64,000 nt of DNA from assembly GCF_032062175.1 (NCBI RefSeq), contig NZ_DAMBQK010000006.1, positions 62,001-126,000 of the forward strand, in the 5' to 3' direction. The stretch's first letter is position 1. Every line of letters begins with the position of its first letter. The stretch is from Atlantibacter sp032062175. Its GTDB lineage: Bacteria > Pseudomonadota > Gammaproteobacteria > Enterobacterales > Enterobacteriaceae. Below are positions 26,927 through 36,814 of this stretch, one piece after another. Under the pieces are notes generated by a model, which was given only the letters and a program-made list of their open reading frames with translations, did not search any database and had not been told where the DNA came from. A program made the translations under genes and the position numbers.

Positions 26927-29767
26927 TTATGCCTTACCCAGCCATGCCGCCCAGCTTTGGGTCACCTGCTGCCGCTCCGCCTGGAAGGCATCAGGCTCTA
27001 CATGGCCGGGCAGTTCCTGGAGCGCCAGATGGTGCAATTCATCGCGCAGCGTGACGTAAGCATGGGTCAACGCGCGTGCTTCCTCTTCCGGCATGATGTC
27101 GTTCTGGGCCAGCAACTCGAGGATGCGCACGTTATCAGACCAGCGCGTCAGCTTCGGCGCATCGTGAGAGAAACGCAGCACCAGATACTGGGTAATAAAC
27201 TCAATATCGGTAATTCCGCCTTCATCGGCTTTAATATCGAAGCGAGCTTTATGTTTGTTACCAAGATGGGCGCGCATCTTCTCGCGCATCTCGCGCACTT
27301 CGGTTTGCAGCGCGGCACCGTCACGGGCTTTACACAAAATCTCCCGGCGGATGGCGTCAAAATCCTGGCACAGTTTCGGATCGCCATAGACCACGCGGGC
27401 GCGCACCAGCGCCTGATGCTCCCAGGTCCACGCCTCGTTTTGCTGATAATCGGCAAAGGCGTCGACAGTGGTCACCAGCATTCCAGCCGCGCCGGACGGG
27501 CGCAGACGGGCATCCACTTCATACAAAATGCCCGACGAGGTGCGGGTGCTGAACAGGTGCATGATGCGCTGGGCCAGCCGCAGATAGAACTGGCGGCCAT
27601 CGATCTCCCGCTCGCCGTCAGTCATCACGTCCGCCGGGCAATCGTGTAAAAACACCAGGTCGAGATCGGAACTGTATCCCAGCTCCCAGCCGCCTAATTT
27701 GCCATAGCCCACCACGGCGAAACCGCGCCCATCACGGCCCTGAAGATGCGTGGGCGCGCCATAGCGCGAGACCATAAGCGCCCAGGCCTGCTGCACCACG
27801 GCGTCGATCATCGCTTCCGCCAGCCAGGTTAAGTGATCGCTCACTTTCATTACCGGCAAGGTTTCTGCGATATCAGCCGCCGCCACGCGCAGCAGTTGCG
27901 CCTGTTTGAACTGGCGCATCGCTTCAAGCTGTTGCTCTTCATCATCTTCCGGGACGCGCAGTAAATACTGACGCAGTTCATCGCGATAGGCGTTGGTGGC
28001 CGTAGGTTGGTACAAGGTGTTCGGATCAAGCAGTTCATCAAGCAGCAGCGGATAACGCGCCAGTTGCCCGGCAATCATCGGCGAGGCGGCGCATAGCCGG
28101 ATAAGATGCTTCAGCGCGCCGGGGAATTCGGTGAGCAGTTCCAGATACGTGGTACGGGTCACGATACCCAACAGCAGCGGCGTGATGCGCCCCAGCGGAA
28201 CGGCAGGCATCGGCATGGCGCACACTTCGCTTAACAGGCGCGGCATCAGCAGATCCAGCACGTGCCTTCCACGCGGGCCGATGGTGCGTTTATCCGCCTC
28301 TTTGCGGAATTCAGCCGCCAGCGCCGCGACCTGACGCTGGCTGTCGCTATCCAGGTGACTTAACACCGGACTGGAAACGTCAGCATCATGGGCGTCTTGC
28401 CACAATTCGCGCCAGCCTTCAGCCAGTTTGTCTTCACTGGCATCGGGTTCGTCATCGCCGATAAGCTCGTTGAATATGCGCCGTACCGCCGTCATATGGC
28501 TGGCTAAGGTGGCCTGTAGCGCCGTCCAGTCGGGCTCGCTCATCGCCCAGGCCAGCCGCGCGCGGTTTAGTTCGTCCCCCGGCAGCGTCTGGGTTTGTTC
28601 GTCGTTAATGCTTTGCAGCAGGTTTTCGAGACGGCGTAGAAACAGGTAGGCATCGCGTAAGTGTTCCGCATCGCCCTGCGGCAGCAGATGGAGCGTGTCG
28701 ATGGCTTCCAGCGTTGGCAACAGCGCGCGCGATTGCAGCGACGGCTCGCGTCCGCCGCGGATCAACTGGAATACCTGGACGATAAACTCGGTTTCCCGAA
28801 TGCCGCCCGCGCCCAGTTTGATGTTATCGGTCAGGCCGCGCCGCCGCACTTCACGGGCGATCATCCCTTTCATATTACGCAGCGACTGGATCACGCTGAA
28901 ATCGATATAGCGGCGGAACACGAACGGGCGCAGCATGGCGCGCAGTTCCTGGCTCCAGCGGTCGTTGTTGTCGCCCATAATGCGCGCTTTTACCATGGCA
29001 TAGCGCTCCCAGTCGCGCCCCTGTTCCTGGTAATAATCTTCCAGCGCCGCGAAGCTCAGCACCAGCGGGCCGCTGTCGCCGAACGGGCGCAAACGCATAT
29101 CCACCCGGTAAACGAAACCGTCCTGGGTCGGCTGGTCGAGCACTTTGATCAGCCGCTGGCCCATGCGGGTAAAAAACTGCGCGTTGTCCAGCTCGCGCCG
29201 TCCGCCCTGGGTGACGCCGTTTTCCGGCCAGGCGAAGATCAGGTCGATATCAGAAGAAAAGTTGAGTTCGCCACCGCCGAGTTTCCCCATCCCGAGGATC
29301 ATCAACGGCTGCGGCTCGCCCTGGGCATTGCACGGCGTGCCCCACTCACGGCAGCAGGACGCCCACAGCCAGTCGCGCGCGGCGACGATCAGTGTCTCGG
29401 CCAGCACGCTGAGTTGCGACAGGGTACTTTGCGTGGTGACCCGATTCAGGGTTTGCGCCCAGGCGATACGCACCATGATCCGCCGCCGGAACAGACGCAG
29501 CGCGCGCATAAGTTGCGCCTCATCGCTCACCGCCTGCAATGCCTCCTGAAGCCAGACCGCGTAATGGCGTTCTTCGTTGGCTTCCGGCGGCCTGCCGAGT
29601 AGCTCGTCCAGCCATTCCGGGTGCGCGGCCAGGCCGTCGCGCACGAAATCGCTGAAGGCCAGCATCGCCTGCGCATCGTCGTCCAGCACAGGGCCCGACA
29701 ACGGCTCAGGCAGATTAGCCAGCACTTTTTCAGCGTGTTGCTGCAGTAAGGGTGAGAGCGGCGTCAT
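26927..29767 (-). CDS. glnE: Glutamine synthetase adenylyltransferase/deadenylase
   Basis: A 946-residue bifunctional enzyme that adds and removes AMP on glutamine synthetase under PII control, same length as in E. coli. Two nucleotidyltransferase domains are visible: GMGKLGGGELNFSSDIDLIF at about 170 and GYGKLGGWELGYSSDLDLVF at about 690. Each has the SSDxDL metal motif. It lies 12 bp after ygiF and 66 bp before hldE on the same strand. Confidence 0.98.
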   Translation of the reverse strand: MTPLSPLLQQHAEKVLANLPEPLSGPVLDDDAQAMLAFSDFVRDGLAAHPEWLDELLGRPPEANEERHYAVWLQEALQAVSDEAQLMRALRLFRRRIMVRIAWAQTLNRVTTQSTLSQLSVLAETLIVAARDWLWASCCREWGTPCNAQGEPQPLMILGMGKLGGGELNFSSDIDLIFAWPENGVTQGGRRELDNAQFFTRMGQRLIKVLDQPTQDGFVYRVDMRLRPFGDSGPLVLSFAALEDYYQEQGRDWERYAMVKARIMGDNNDRWSQELRAMLRPFVFRRYIDFSVIQSLRNMKGMIAREVRRRGLTDNIKLGAGGIRETEFIVQVFQLIRGGREPSLQSRALLPTLEAIDTLHLLPQGDAEHLRDAYLFLRRLENLLQSINDEQTQTLPGDELNRARLAWAMSEPDWTALQATLASHMTAVRRIFNELIGDDEPDASEDKLAEGWRELWQDAHDADVSSPVLSHLDSDSQRQVAALAAEFRKEADKRTIGPRGRHVLDLLMPRLLSEVCAMPMPAVPLGRITPLLLGIVTRTTYLELLTEFPGALKHLIRLCAASPMIAGQLARYPLLLDELLDPNTLYQPTATNAYRDELRQYLLRVPEDDEEQQLEAMRQFKQAQLLRVAAADIAETLPVMKVSDHLTWLAEAMIDAVVQQAWALMVSRYGAPTHLQGRDGRGFAVVGYGKLGGWELGYSSDLDLVFLHDCPADVMTDGEREIDGRQFYLRLAQRIMHLFSTRTSSGILYEVDARLRPSGAAGMLVTTVDAFADYQQNEAWTWEHQALVRARVVYGDPKLCQDFDAIRREILCKARDGAALQTEVREMREKMRAHLGNKHKARFDIKADEGGITDIEFITQYLVLRFSHDAPKLTRWSDNVRILELLAQNDIMPEEEARALTHAYVTLRDELHHLALQELPGHVEPDAFQAERQQVTQSWAAWLGKA

Positions 29768-29779
29768 GGTGGGGTCCTT

Positions 29780-31081
29780 TTATTTTTTTCCGCTGTGCAG
29801 CCAGAACGGCGATTGCGCGATGGCTTCATGGCGCAGGGATTCGATATCGCCGCGTAAGCCGTTTTCGATGGCATGGCGCAGCGCGTCCCAGGTATCGATC
29901 CAGTCCAAAGCCACTTCGGTATCGTAAACGCCCGCCAGAGTGCGGATAGCGTCCAGCTCGCGGTATAAACGCGGCAGCTGATCGCGGTAGCGCTCACCGC
30001 AGGATTGCAAAAACGCCTGTTTCAGTTCGGCGGCGTGGCGTGACAGGTGAATATCGGCGTAGCGCTTAAAGGAGTCGTCCAGCTTGCGGCGGTCTTTCTC
30101 ATCAACAAACGGCTGCCAGCCTTGGGTTAACAGCCACTCGGTCAACGCCAGCTTAGCGGTGCTGATTTCGCCACTAAACACCAGGGTTTCCGCCGAGGCT
30201 TCCGAGACCAGCGATACTTCGCACTGGGTCAGTAAATCACGTAAGCGAGTACTCGCTTTGCGAGGGATAACGCCGCCGAACAGCGCCAGAATATGGCGAA
30301 TCAAGCCGATTGCCTGCTGGACTTGCGCTTTCGCCAGCGCATTTCCGCGTACCCACAGCTCTTCATGGTATTGCCAGTGGGACAGCGCAGCCTCAAGTGC
30401 CGTTTGCAGCCCCTCTTCAACAGTGGCTTTCGGCGGCATTTTAATTACCGTCAGCGGACGGATAGCCCGTACGACATTGCCCTGTGACAGATGATAACCG
30501 CGCGCGGCCTTGCTCAGGTTACCCTGGCGCAGACCGGGAACCGCCACCAGCTGACGCGCCAGCTTTAAGAGATCGGCAAGCTGCCCGTCGAGCAGTTCTA
30601 TTTCCAGCTCGCACAGCGGCTCGTTGTGCTCTCCCGCTTTGACTTCACCCCGATCGAGCGCAAGCTCAATACGGCTTTCCCCATGAGTAACTACCCACTT
30701 CTCACGATGGAAATCGGTGCTAAACAGCGGTGTTACCTGGCTTTGCAGCGCATCAGCCGTCAGCCCTTCGGGCCAGATATCTGCCGGGAAACGCGCTAAA
30801 TCCAGCTCGGCACTGTCCAGAGCGACATTATATTCCGGGCGCTGGTGTACGCCGCCGGTCACGCGACCCGCGGTTTTAATGGTCATTTCATAGCGACCAT
30901 CCACGCCACGAATACGCAGCCCCATATCGTGGCGGCGCAGCTGGTTGTCGGGCGTTTCGTAATACACGTTGAGTAGCTGACGGGGAGCGTGATGCTCGCC
31001 GGAAAGTCCGTTGAGAACGTTGCGCACGGCCTCAAGGGCGTCGGGAATTACAATAAATTTGAGTTCGATTTCTTGTGCCAT
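29780..31081 (-). CDS. ygiF: Inorganic triphosphatase YgiF (CYTH-CHAD)
   Basis: A 433-residue protein with an N-terminal CYTH triphosphatase domain (starting EIELKF, the ExExK motif) and a C-terminal CHAD domain (about 220-420), whose helices bind polyphosphate. E. coli YgiF hydrolyses inorganic triphosphate. It heads the leftward ygiF-glnE-hldE array and is divergent from ygiM. Confidence 0.96.
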   Translation of the reverse strand: MAQEIELKFIVIPDALEAVRNVLNGLSGEHHAPRQLLNVYYETPDNQLRRHDMGLRIRGVDGRYEMTIKTAGRVTGGVHQRPEYNVALDSAELDLARFPADIWPEGLTADALQSQVTPLFSTDFHREKWVVTHGESRIELALDRGEVKAGEHNEPLCELEIELLDGQLADLLKLARQLVAVPGLRQGNLSKAARGYHLSQGNVVRAIRPLTVIKMPPKATVEEGLQTALEAALSHWQYHEELWVRGNALAKAQVQQAIGLIRHILALFGGVIPRKASTRLRDLLTQCEVSLVSEASAETLVFSGEISTAKLALTEWLLTQGWQPFVDEKDRRKLDDSFKRYADIHLSRHAAELKQAFLQSCGERYRDQLPRLYRELDAIRTLAGVYDTEVALDWIDTWDALRHAIENGLRGDIESLRHEAIAQSPFWLHSGKK

Positions 31082-31326
31082 AGCCTTTTTACTTACGGTT
31101 GCGTCACACCGGCGTGAATGTCCGGCGAACTTACGGGCCTGTTTTTTGTCAGTAGATAGTATTTTCCGCTAAAATGCCACGCCGAAGGCGTTTTAGACGA
31201 GCGACAAACCCTTTGGCAGTGCGCCAGTCACTGATGTACCAGGATGATTCTCATTCAGGTTTGCGCTTCGCATCGTCAAACTGTTGCACTACTATCCTCC
31301 CACGAATAACGATTAATGAAGACCTG

Positions 31327-31947
31327 ATGCCTAAATTACGCCTGATTTGCCTGACTTTATTCGCGCTTAGCGTTTCAACTGTGGCCCATAGCGAAGAGAA
31401 ACGCTACGTCTCCGATGAATTGACCACCTGGGTTCGCAGTGGCCCCGGCGACAACTATCGTCTGGTGGGTTCATTGAACGCGGGTGAAGCCGTCACCTTG
31501 TTACAGACTAATGAGTCAACGAATTATGGTCAGGTACGTGACAGCAACGGGCGTACCGCATGGATCCCCCTTAAAGAACTGAATACCGAACCGAGCCTGC
31601 GCACCCGCGTGCCGGAACTGGAAAATCAGGTCAAGACGCTGACCGACAAGCTGAACAACATTGATGCGACCTGGAACGAGCGCACGTCGGACATGCAGAA
31701 GAAGGTCTCTGCCAGCGACAGCACCATTAATGGTCTGAAAGAAGAAAATCAGAAGCTGAAAAACGAGCTGATTGTGGCGAGCAAAAAAGTCAACGCCGCT
31801 AATCTGCAACTCGACGACAAGCAGCGCACCATTATTATGCAGTGGTTTATGTACGGCGGCGGCGTGTTAGGCGTCGGCCTGCTGCTGGGCCTGCTGCTTC
31901 CGCATATGATCCCGCGCCGCAAGAAGAAAGACCGCTGGATGAATTAA
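31327..31947 (+). CDS. ygiM: SH3-domain membrane protein YgiM
   Basis: A 206-residue envelope protein: signal peptide (cleavage near VAHS|EE), a bacterial SH3 domain (about 25-90, with WVRSGPGDNYRLVG), a coiled coil (about 95-165) and a C-terminal membrane helix followed by the basic tail RRKKKDRWMN. It is the same length as E. coli YgiM (TIGR04211 family). The open frame runs 51 codons further upstream, but the ATG at 31327 starts the signal peptide and has GAAGA upstream. Confidence 0.95.
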   Translation: MPKLRLICLTLFALSVSTVAHSEEKRYVSDELTTWVRSGPGDNYRLVGSLNAGEAVTLLQTNESTNYGQVRDSNGRTAWIPLKELNTEPSLRTRVPELENQVKTLTDKLNNIDATWNERTSDMQKKVSASDSTINGLKEENQKLKNELIVASKKVNAANLQLDDKQRTIIMQWFMYGGGVLGVGLLLGLLLPHMIPRRKKKDRWMN

Positions 31948-31963
31948 TCCTGATACGTATCCC

Positions 31964-31998
31964 AACCGCAGCCACGTCGGGCTGCGGTTGTTTTTTTT
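31964..31998 (+). terminator. Intrinsic terminator of ygiM
   Basis: Perfect 10-bp stem AACCGCAGCC/GGCTGCGGTT (31964-31973 with 31980-31989), 6-nt loop, then G and eight T. It marks the left edge of the adhesin operon insertion. Confidence 0.95.
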
Positions 31999-32003
31999 CA
32001 TTG

Positions 32004-35000
32004 CTATTTTGCGCGGGGATGTGGCGCTGATAAACAGATCAAGCCTTCACGGACGATTGAACTGGTTGAGGCTACCAAACCTGAACTCAGGTTAATGTAC
32101 TGATCAAACCCATTCGCTGGCGCTTTATCCGATGCCCACCAGTTGCCATTGCCTCTTGTGAATCTCACCGGCCACCCATTGTTTTCCTCAAGCTTTCCGC
32201 CGCTATTTTCCTGATATAGCTTGAGCAGTTCGCTCATGACTGGTTGATAAGCGGCTGTGCAACCCTGAAGGGTTAACGCTTTGGCTTCCTGTGACGTCAA
32301 GCTAGCCCAGTCTTCGCCCCGATAGTTAAAGCTCGGTGTCGTGCTGGAGATTTCTGCTGCCAGCAGCGGACGATGGAACGCCAGACCGTCAGCAGTCTTA
32401 ACTGTTTCTGTCATATGCCCCCACAATCGGGCTTTTGGCGTATCCGGACTGCTGAGTGTGGTGAAAATTACCGGCATCGTTTGAGCTATGGTTGGGTCGT
32501 CAGACAATGCCGCGGTCAACGGCGTTTTTAAGCCCGGTGAGTTATCCTGCTCAACTTCGATCAACGCCTGGCCATTGGAATCAGTCACACCAAAAAATTT
32601 TTCTCCGCTATCAAGCGACTGCGGATACCCACCTGCGTACCCTATCTCCAGCGTATAATGATAGACGACGTTATCCCGGCTCTTGCCTGGACCACGCGTT
32701 AGGATGAACGACGTCCCCGGCGCGCTATTTCCCTGCACATCTTGGGTCTGGACCTTGATCACGATTTTCTGTCCGGCATGCACTTTGGCTGCGCCCAGTT
32801 CAGCGACATATTGTTCAGAAGAGAGGACGATCTGGCTAGCTTTGGTGCGTTCCTGGTTGGTGCAGGTCAGGTAATTACGCTGTGTGGGCACGCTACTGTA
32901 GGTGATGCCAACATCGAGCAACATGGCTTTATAGCTCTGGTTGTAAACCGAGGAGCTGTCCACCGTACTGCTCCAGTAACCTATATATACCGGCCATCCC
33001 TGGCTGAATGGCATTGCGTTTCGCGGGTTGGCGTTGTACAGCGCTTGCAGCATGGCCACTTCAGGAATGTAGTTCGTACCGCACCCCTCATGGCTGCTAT
33101 CCTGCGCCTGGCTGTAGGTGAACAGAGCCCATTTTTCATTGTTCTCCGTTTGCCATGTGTATTGGCTGGGTTGGGATAATTCACTGTACAAACGTGGCCG
33201 CTGGAATACGTATCCCTCTGTTGTGACGGTTTCCGCCATATGCCCCCACCAGAGCGCTTTGGGCGAATCAGGGCTGGTCACTACAGTAAAGATCGTATCA
33301 AGGCTGGCGGAGATGGTGTTGTCGTAGCTCGATTTGACATGGATCGCGGTTCTGCTTCCCTGCGTATCCGGGCGTGTCACCGTAAGTTCAAGCGTCCCGT
33401 CCTCACCAGTGACCAGGTTTGCGACTGAATTTGCGTTTGCAAGCGACATCCCGTTAACGTCAACTGGGCGGGCGTAAGAGCCAAAAATTTCATTGCCCTG
33501 GCGATCAAAATCATTACCGCGCGACACCACCACCGGTGCGTTCGGGAAAGGATTGCCCGCGCTGTCTTTGGTGGTCACTTTAAGCTTCAGCGTGTCACCT
33601 TTTTTGACTTTCGCAGCGTTAAGCGTTTGTGACCATTGCTCGCTATTCACAGGCTCAAGTTCGATCTGCGCGACTTCAGGAATCGCCTCTTTAAGGCAGG
33701 TAACATATTGAGCGGTATAGCTGGACGCTTGGATCTGGCTGCCATTCGCCAGAGATTGCACATACCAGTCGTTGCCGGAAGGATCGGAGGAGGTCGAGGA
33801 CCAGTAATACCCGTTTATCGGCCACCCTTCGGCAGAGGGAATAACGTTACGGCCATAAGCATTGTACAGCGAGAGGAGTTGGTCGCTGCGTGGCAGATGA
33901 CCGGCCGCGCATCCACCCGCATCAGGGTTGTTGACGCTGGCTCTGGTGGGCTGCGTCCAGAGTTCGTTATTTTCGTTCATGAAGGTCGTGGCCGACGTGA
34001 CTTCACTTTTCAGTTTCGGGCGTTCGAAGACGTTACCGTATGCCGTGAGCGTATCGCTCATATGCCCCCACATGTTGGCCTTATCGCTGTCAGGGCTGGT
34101 CAGCACGGTAAATATCACATCATATTTAATGGCATTGGCGATAGTTGAGTCCACAAGCGCGATTGCCAGCGGCGTATCAACCCCGGCCCCATTTGGCTGG
34201 GTAATGTCCAACTGCGCTACCCCTGAGCTATCCGTGGTGCCCCGATAGGTTTTCGATGACGGGTTCAAAAAGCTCAGGTGCTGTCCATTAATCATCAAGT
34301 CGCCCTGGGTGTTGTCCGTGTACTCCGCCAAACCCTGACGGTTTAGGCCATGTGCCGGGGTCACAGTAAATGCGCTATTAGGTATGGGCTTGCCGTTAAA
34401 GGCATTCACCGTTTTTACGGTGAGTTTAATGGTTTCGCCAACTTTAGCCTTTGCTTTACGCAGGGCGGCATCGTCGCCAGTCAGTACCTGAAGCTGCGTT
34501 ACCAACCCCGTTGCGTTACAGGTTAAATAGCTCGGCATCGGAGGGGTAAACGTCTGGCTTATTCCCGTCGCCAGATTAACGCTCTGCGCGCTCCCATTAT
34601 TGCTATCAATGGCGAGATAGAGATTTTTGCCAGTTGGCCAACCCTGCGTTAACGCCATCTGGTTATCAGGATTCGCCAGGTAGAGGCGACTAAGGAGCGC
34701 AGCGGGAGCCACCTGCCCGTGCCCGCACTGATCAGTCCCCGCGCTGAGCGTATTGTAGGTGGCCCAAACTTCATTGTTTTCTGGCATCGAGCCGGTTTCT
34801 TTTTCTGTCTCATCCGCCAGCAAAGGACGCGAAAGCAGCTGGTTATCAACCATGACGCCACCCTTCATATGGCCCCACATCCTGGCCTTATCGCTGTCCG
34901 GGCTGGTACCGACAGTAAAAATCACATCCTTTGTGTCTGTCGCGGTATACCCCTCTCGCAAGCGGGCGGTAATCGTTGTCCGTACGCCGGCACCTTTCGG

Positions 35001-36689
35001 TTGCGTCAGTGTGATGGTGGCCTCGCCGTTTGCATTGGTGACGCCCTGATAATAGTGAGCCTCTTTCTGCTTCAGATGCTCACCCGCCATGAGTACCGGG
35101 TTGTTTTGCCAGTCGTCACTGGTTTCATTTTTACGGTTATGCGGTTGGCCAGACGTCAGGGTGTAGTAAAAATAAGGCAGCTTTTCGCCAGTCTCACTGT
35201 CGGTGATACTGACTTTCAACACCATAGATTCGTCGGTCGGTGCCACCCCGGCGTTCAGATCATCATTAAATTTATCCAGCGCCAGGGTGATGTTGGGCGC
35301 AATGGCTGGTGCCTGTCTATCAACGCAGCTAGCCAACATATTGCCCGCATCGCTACCCACACGGACATCGTGGTTACGCATATCTATGGCCAGGTGCAGC
35401 CCTGCGCCGCCTTCAGAGTCGGACCAGTAATCATTATTGCCAAGTGGCCAACCCAGGGTGTTCTGGACCGTTGAGCCCATCTGCGCAAGCGCCAGGCCGC
35501 TGAGTTGCCGTACGTCAGGCAGCTTCTGTTTACAGTGCTCATCAGCGCCTGACCAATCAAATAGCGCCCAGACCTCGTTAGCATCGGTCACGGTACTGTT
35601 AGCGCCACTGGTTTCCGCAGCAAGCCGGGGGCGAGTAAACGTGTATCCCTTCACAAGGGTATTTTCCGCCATATGGCCCCACATGGCGGCTTTTGCGCTA
35701 TCCGGGCTGGTCAGCGTGGTAAAAATGACATCAATATTTTCTGCCTGAGTCGGCACGTGCTCAGAGGCCACTTTAAGCGTAGTTTTGACGCCCGGTCCCT
35801 TATCCTGAGACACCGTTACCGTTGCCGTACCGTTCTCATCCGTTACGCCACGAAATACCGTCTCTGCGGTTGTTAACTCCATATTTCCGACGCGAACTGG
35901 CGCGGCATTGTTGACTTCACCCTGACGGTTAAACGCATCGCTACGGGTAATCGTGAACGGTGCGTTACCCAACGGCTCGCCCGCACAGTCTTTGGTGTTG
36001 ATGGTTAAGGTGATGGTTTCTCCCGCTTTGACCCTGGCGGCATTCAGAACACTGTCAAAATGGCTGGCGGACAAGCTCAGCGGGTCGCCGGTCGCCGTCG
36101 CGACATCAACAGCCACCTTTTTCTCTTGCAGTTCCAGTAATCCGCTTATCGGCGAACCGGTCAGGGTAAAAAGAAACAGCGAGGGGATCGTTGAAGTGGA
36201 GTCTGTCTGAGACCAAACCACTAAATGACGTCCGGCAAGATTCTGAGCACAAAAGGTTTGGTTGTTTATGGGCTGGGGGGCAAGCGGGATATCAGGCGAT
36301 GCGGCATCTGCCCATACTACTTTGGTGCCCGGAACCTGCTGATCCTGCCACTGCACTTTTGGCGGCGCGGAAAACAAATCGCCTTCCGTATCACGTGGAT
36401 TGACAACAATTAAACGATTGGCAGTCGCATCAGTGGTGAAACTCCCGGGTTTGGCGGTATAGGGTACAGCGTAGTTTTTTGCGGGGTCGAGTTGAATACT
36501 CCCCTGGTAGACAGGAAGGATCGCGCCATCGGCACTCGGACGCGTCCCGTCAATGGTGCCAGTTTCAGCGCGAAGCCGCTGCCAGGTTCCCTCTTCCGAG
36601 CTCGCGCGTGCAGAAAAAAGTGTCAGGCAAGTCATGATTGCCAGCATTAAAAAGTGAAGGTTCTTTTTTAATGTTGTGTGTTGAAACAT
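32004..36689 (-). CDS. RatA-like repeat adhesin (DUF823-type)
   Basis: A 1561-residue secreted protein. The signal peptide ends near FSARAS. A leader domain of about 120 residues is followed by five tandem modules of about 270 residues. Each module has an immunoglobulin-like half (ending in T/V-TSPDS-KA) and a half that begins with WGHM and contains a Cys-x(n)-GWP motif and a late Cys, probably a lectin-like or adhesion domain. The WGHM codons lie at about 32412, 33237, 34059, 34866 and 35670. The architecture matches the RatA/DUF823 family found next to sinH in Salmonella and E. coli. It has no membrane anchor of its own. An upstream in-frame ATG at 36770 is rejected because the signal peptide begins at 36689 with GAG upstream. 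It is the last gene of the leftward sinH-sinI-ratA operon. Confidence 0.85.
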   Translation of the reverse strand: MFQHTTLKKNLHFLMLAIMTCLTLFSARASSEEGTWQRLRAETGTIDGTRPSADGAILPVYQGSIQLDPAKNYAVPYTAKPGSFTTDATANRLIVVNPRDTEGDLFSAPPKVQWQDQQVPGTKVVWADAASPDIPLAPQPINNQTFCAQNLAGRHLVVWSQTDSTSTIPSLFLFTLTGSPISGLLELQEKKVAVDVATATGDPLSLSASHFDSVLNAARVKAGETITLTINTKDCAGEPLGNAPFTITRSDAFNRQGEVNNAAPVRVGNMELTTAETVFRGVTDENGTATVTVSQDKGPGVKTTLKVASEHVPTQAENIDVIFTTLTSPDSAKAAMWGHMAENTLVKGYTFTRPRLAAETSGANSTVTDANEVWALFDWSGADEHCKQKLPDVRQLSGLALAQMGSTVQNTLGWPLGNNDYWSDSEGGAGLHLAIDMRNHDVRVGSDAGNMLASCVDRQAPAIAPNITLALDKFNDDLNAGVAPTDESMVLKVSITDSETGEKLPYFYYTLTSGQPHNRKNETSDDWQNNPVLMAGEHLKQKEAHYYQGVTNANGEATITLTQPKGAGVRTTITARLREGYTATDTKDVIFTVGTSPDSDKARMWGHMKGGVMVDNQLLSRPLLADETEKETGSMPENNEVWATYNTLSAGTDQCGHGQVAPAALLSRLYLANPDNQMALTQGWPTGKNLYLAIDSNNGSAQSVNLATGISQTFTPPMPSYLTCNATGLVTQLQVLTGDDAALRKAKAKVGETIKLTVKTVNAFNGKPIPNSAFTVTPAHGLNRQGLAEYTDNTQGDLMINGQHLSFLNPSSKTYRGTTDSSGVAQLDITQPNGAGVDTPLAIALVDSTIANAIKYDVIFTVLTSPDSDKANMWGHMSDTLTAYGNVFERPKLKSEVTSATTFMNENNELWTQPTRASVNNPDAGGCAAGHLPRSDQLLSLYNAYGRNVIPSAEGWPINGYYWSSTSSDPSGNDWYVQSLANGSQIQASSYTAQYVTCLKEAIPEVAQIELEPVNSEQWSQTLNAAKVKKGDTLKLKVTTKDSAGNPFPNAPVVVSRGNDFDRQGNEIFGSYARPVDVNGMSLANANSVANLVTGEDGTLELTVTRPDTQGSRTAIHVKSSYDNTISASLDTIFTVVTSPDSPKALWWGHMAETVTTEGYVFQRPRLYSELSQPSQYTWQTENNEKWALFTYSQAQDSSHEGCGTNYIPEVAMLQALYNANPRNAMPFSQGWPVYIGYWSSTVDSSSVYNQSYKAMLLDVGITYSSVPTQRNYLTCTNQERTKASQIVLSSEQYVAELGAAKVHAGQKIVIKVQTQDVQGNSAPGTSFILTRGPGKSRDNVVYHYTLEIGYAGGYPQSLDSGEKFFGVTDSNGQALIEVEQDNSPGLKTPLTAALSDDPTIAQTMPVIFTTLSSPDTPKARLWGHMTETVKTADGLAFHRPLLAAEISSTTPSFNYRGEDWASLTSQEAKALTLQGCTAAYQPVMSELLKLYQENSGGKLEENNGWPVRFTRGNGNWWASDKAPANGFDQYINLSSGLVASTSSIVREGLICLSAPHPRAK

Positions 36690-36780
36690 AAAAAACTCGG
36701 CTGTTTTATTGTGACTGCGACATATCGATAAAAATAAATTTTGCCAAACGGTGGGCTTCGCAAAATTCACTCGCCAGAGA

Positions 36781-36804
36781 CGCCATTCCCTTGCGGGAAT
36801 GGCG
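36781..36804 (-). repeat. 10-bp hairpin between sinI and the ratA-like gene
   Basis: CGCCATTCCC (36781-36790) and GGGAATGGCG (36795-36804) are perfectly complementary, with a GCAA (GNRA) tetraloop on the minus strand. It lies just after the sinI stop, without a T run. This suggests an mRNA-processing or differential-expression hairpin rather than a terminator. Confidence 0.6.
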
Positions 36805-36814
36805 CTGATGAAGA

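Noticed and set aside
28661..29602. 313-codon plus-strand open frame opposite glnE
   Set aside because: Antisense shadow of glnE with no start signal or recognisable motif.
32004..36689. Tandem repeats considered as a CRISPR or short tandem array
   Set aside because: The repeats are about 810 bp protein-coding modules with diverged DNA; no short direct repeats with unique spacers were seen in the window.
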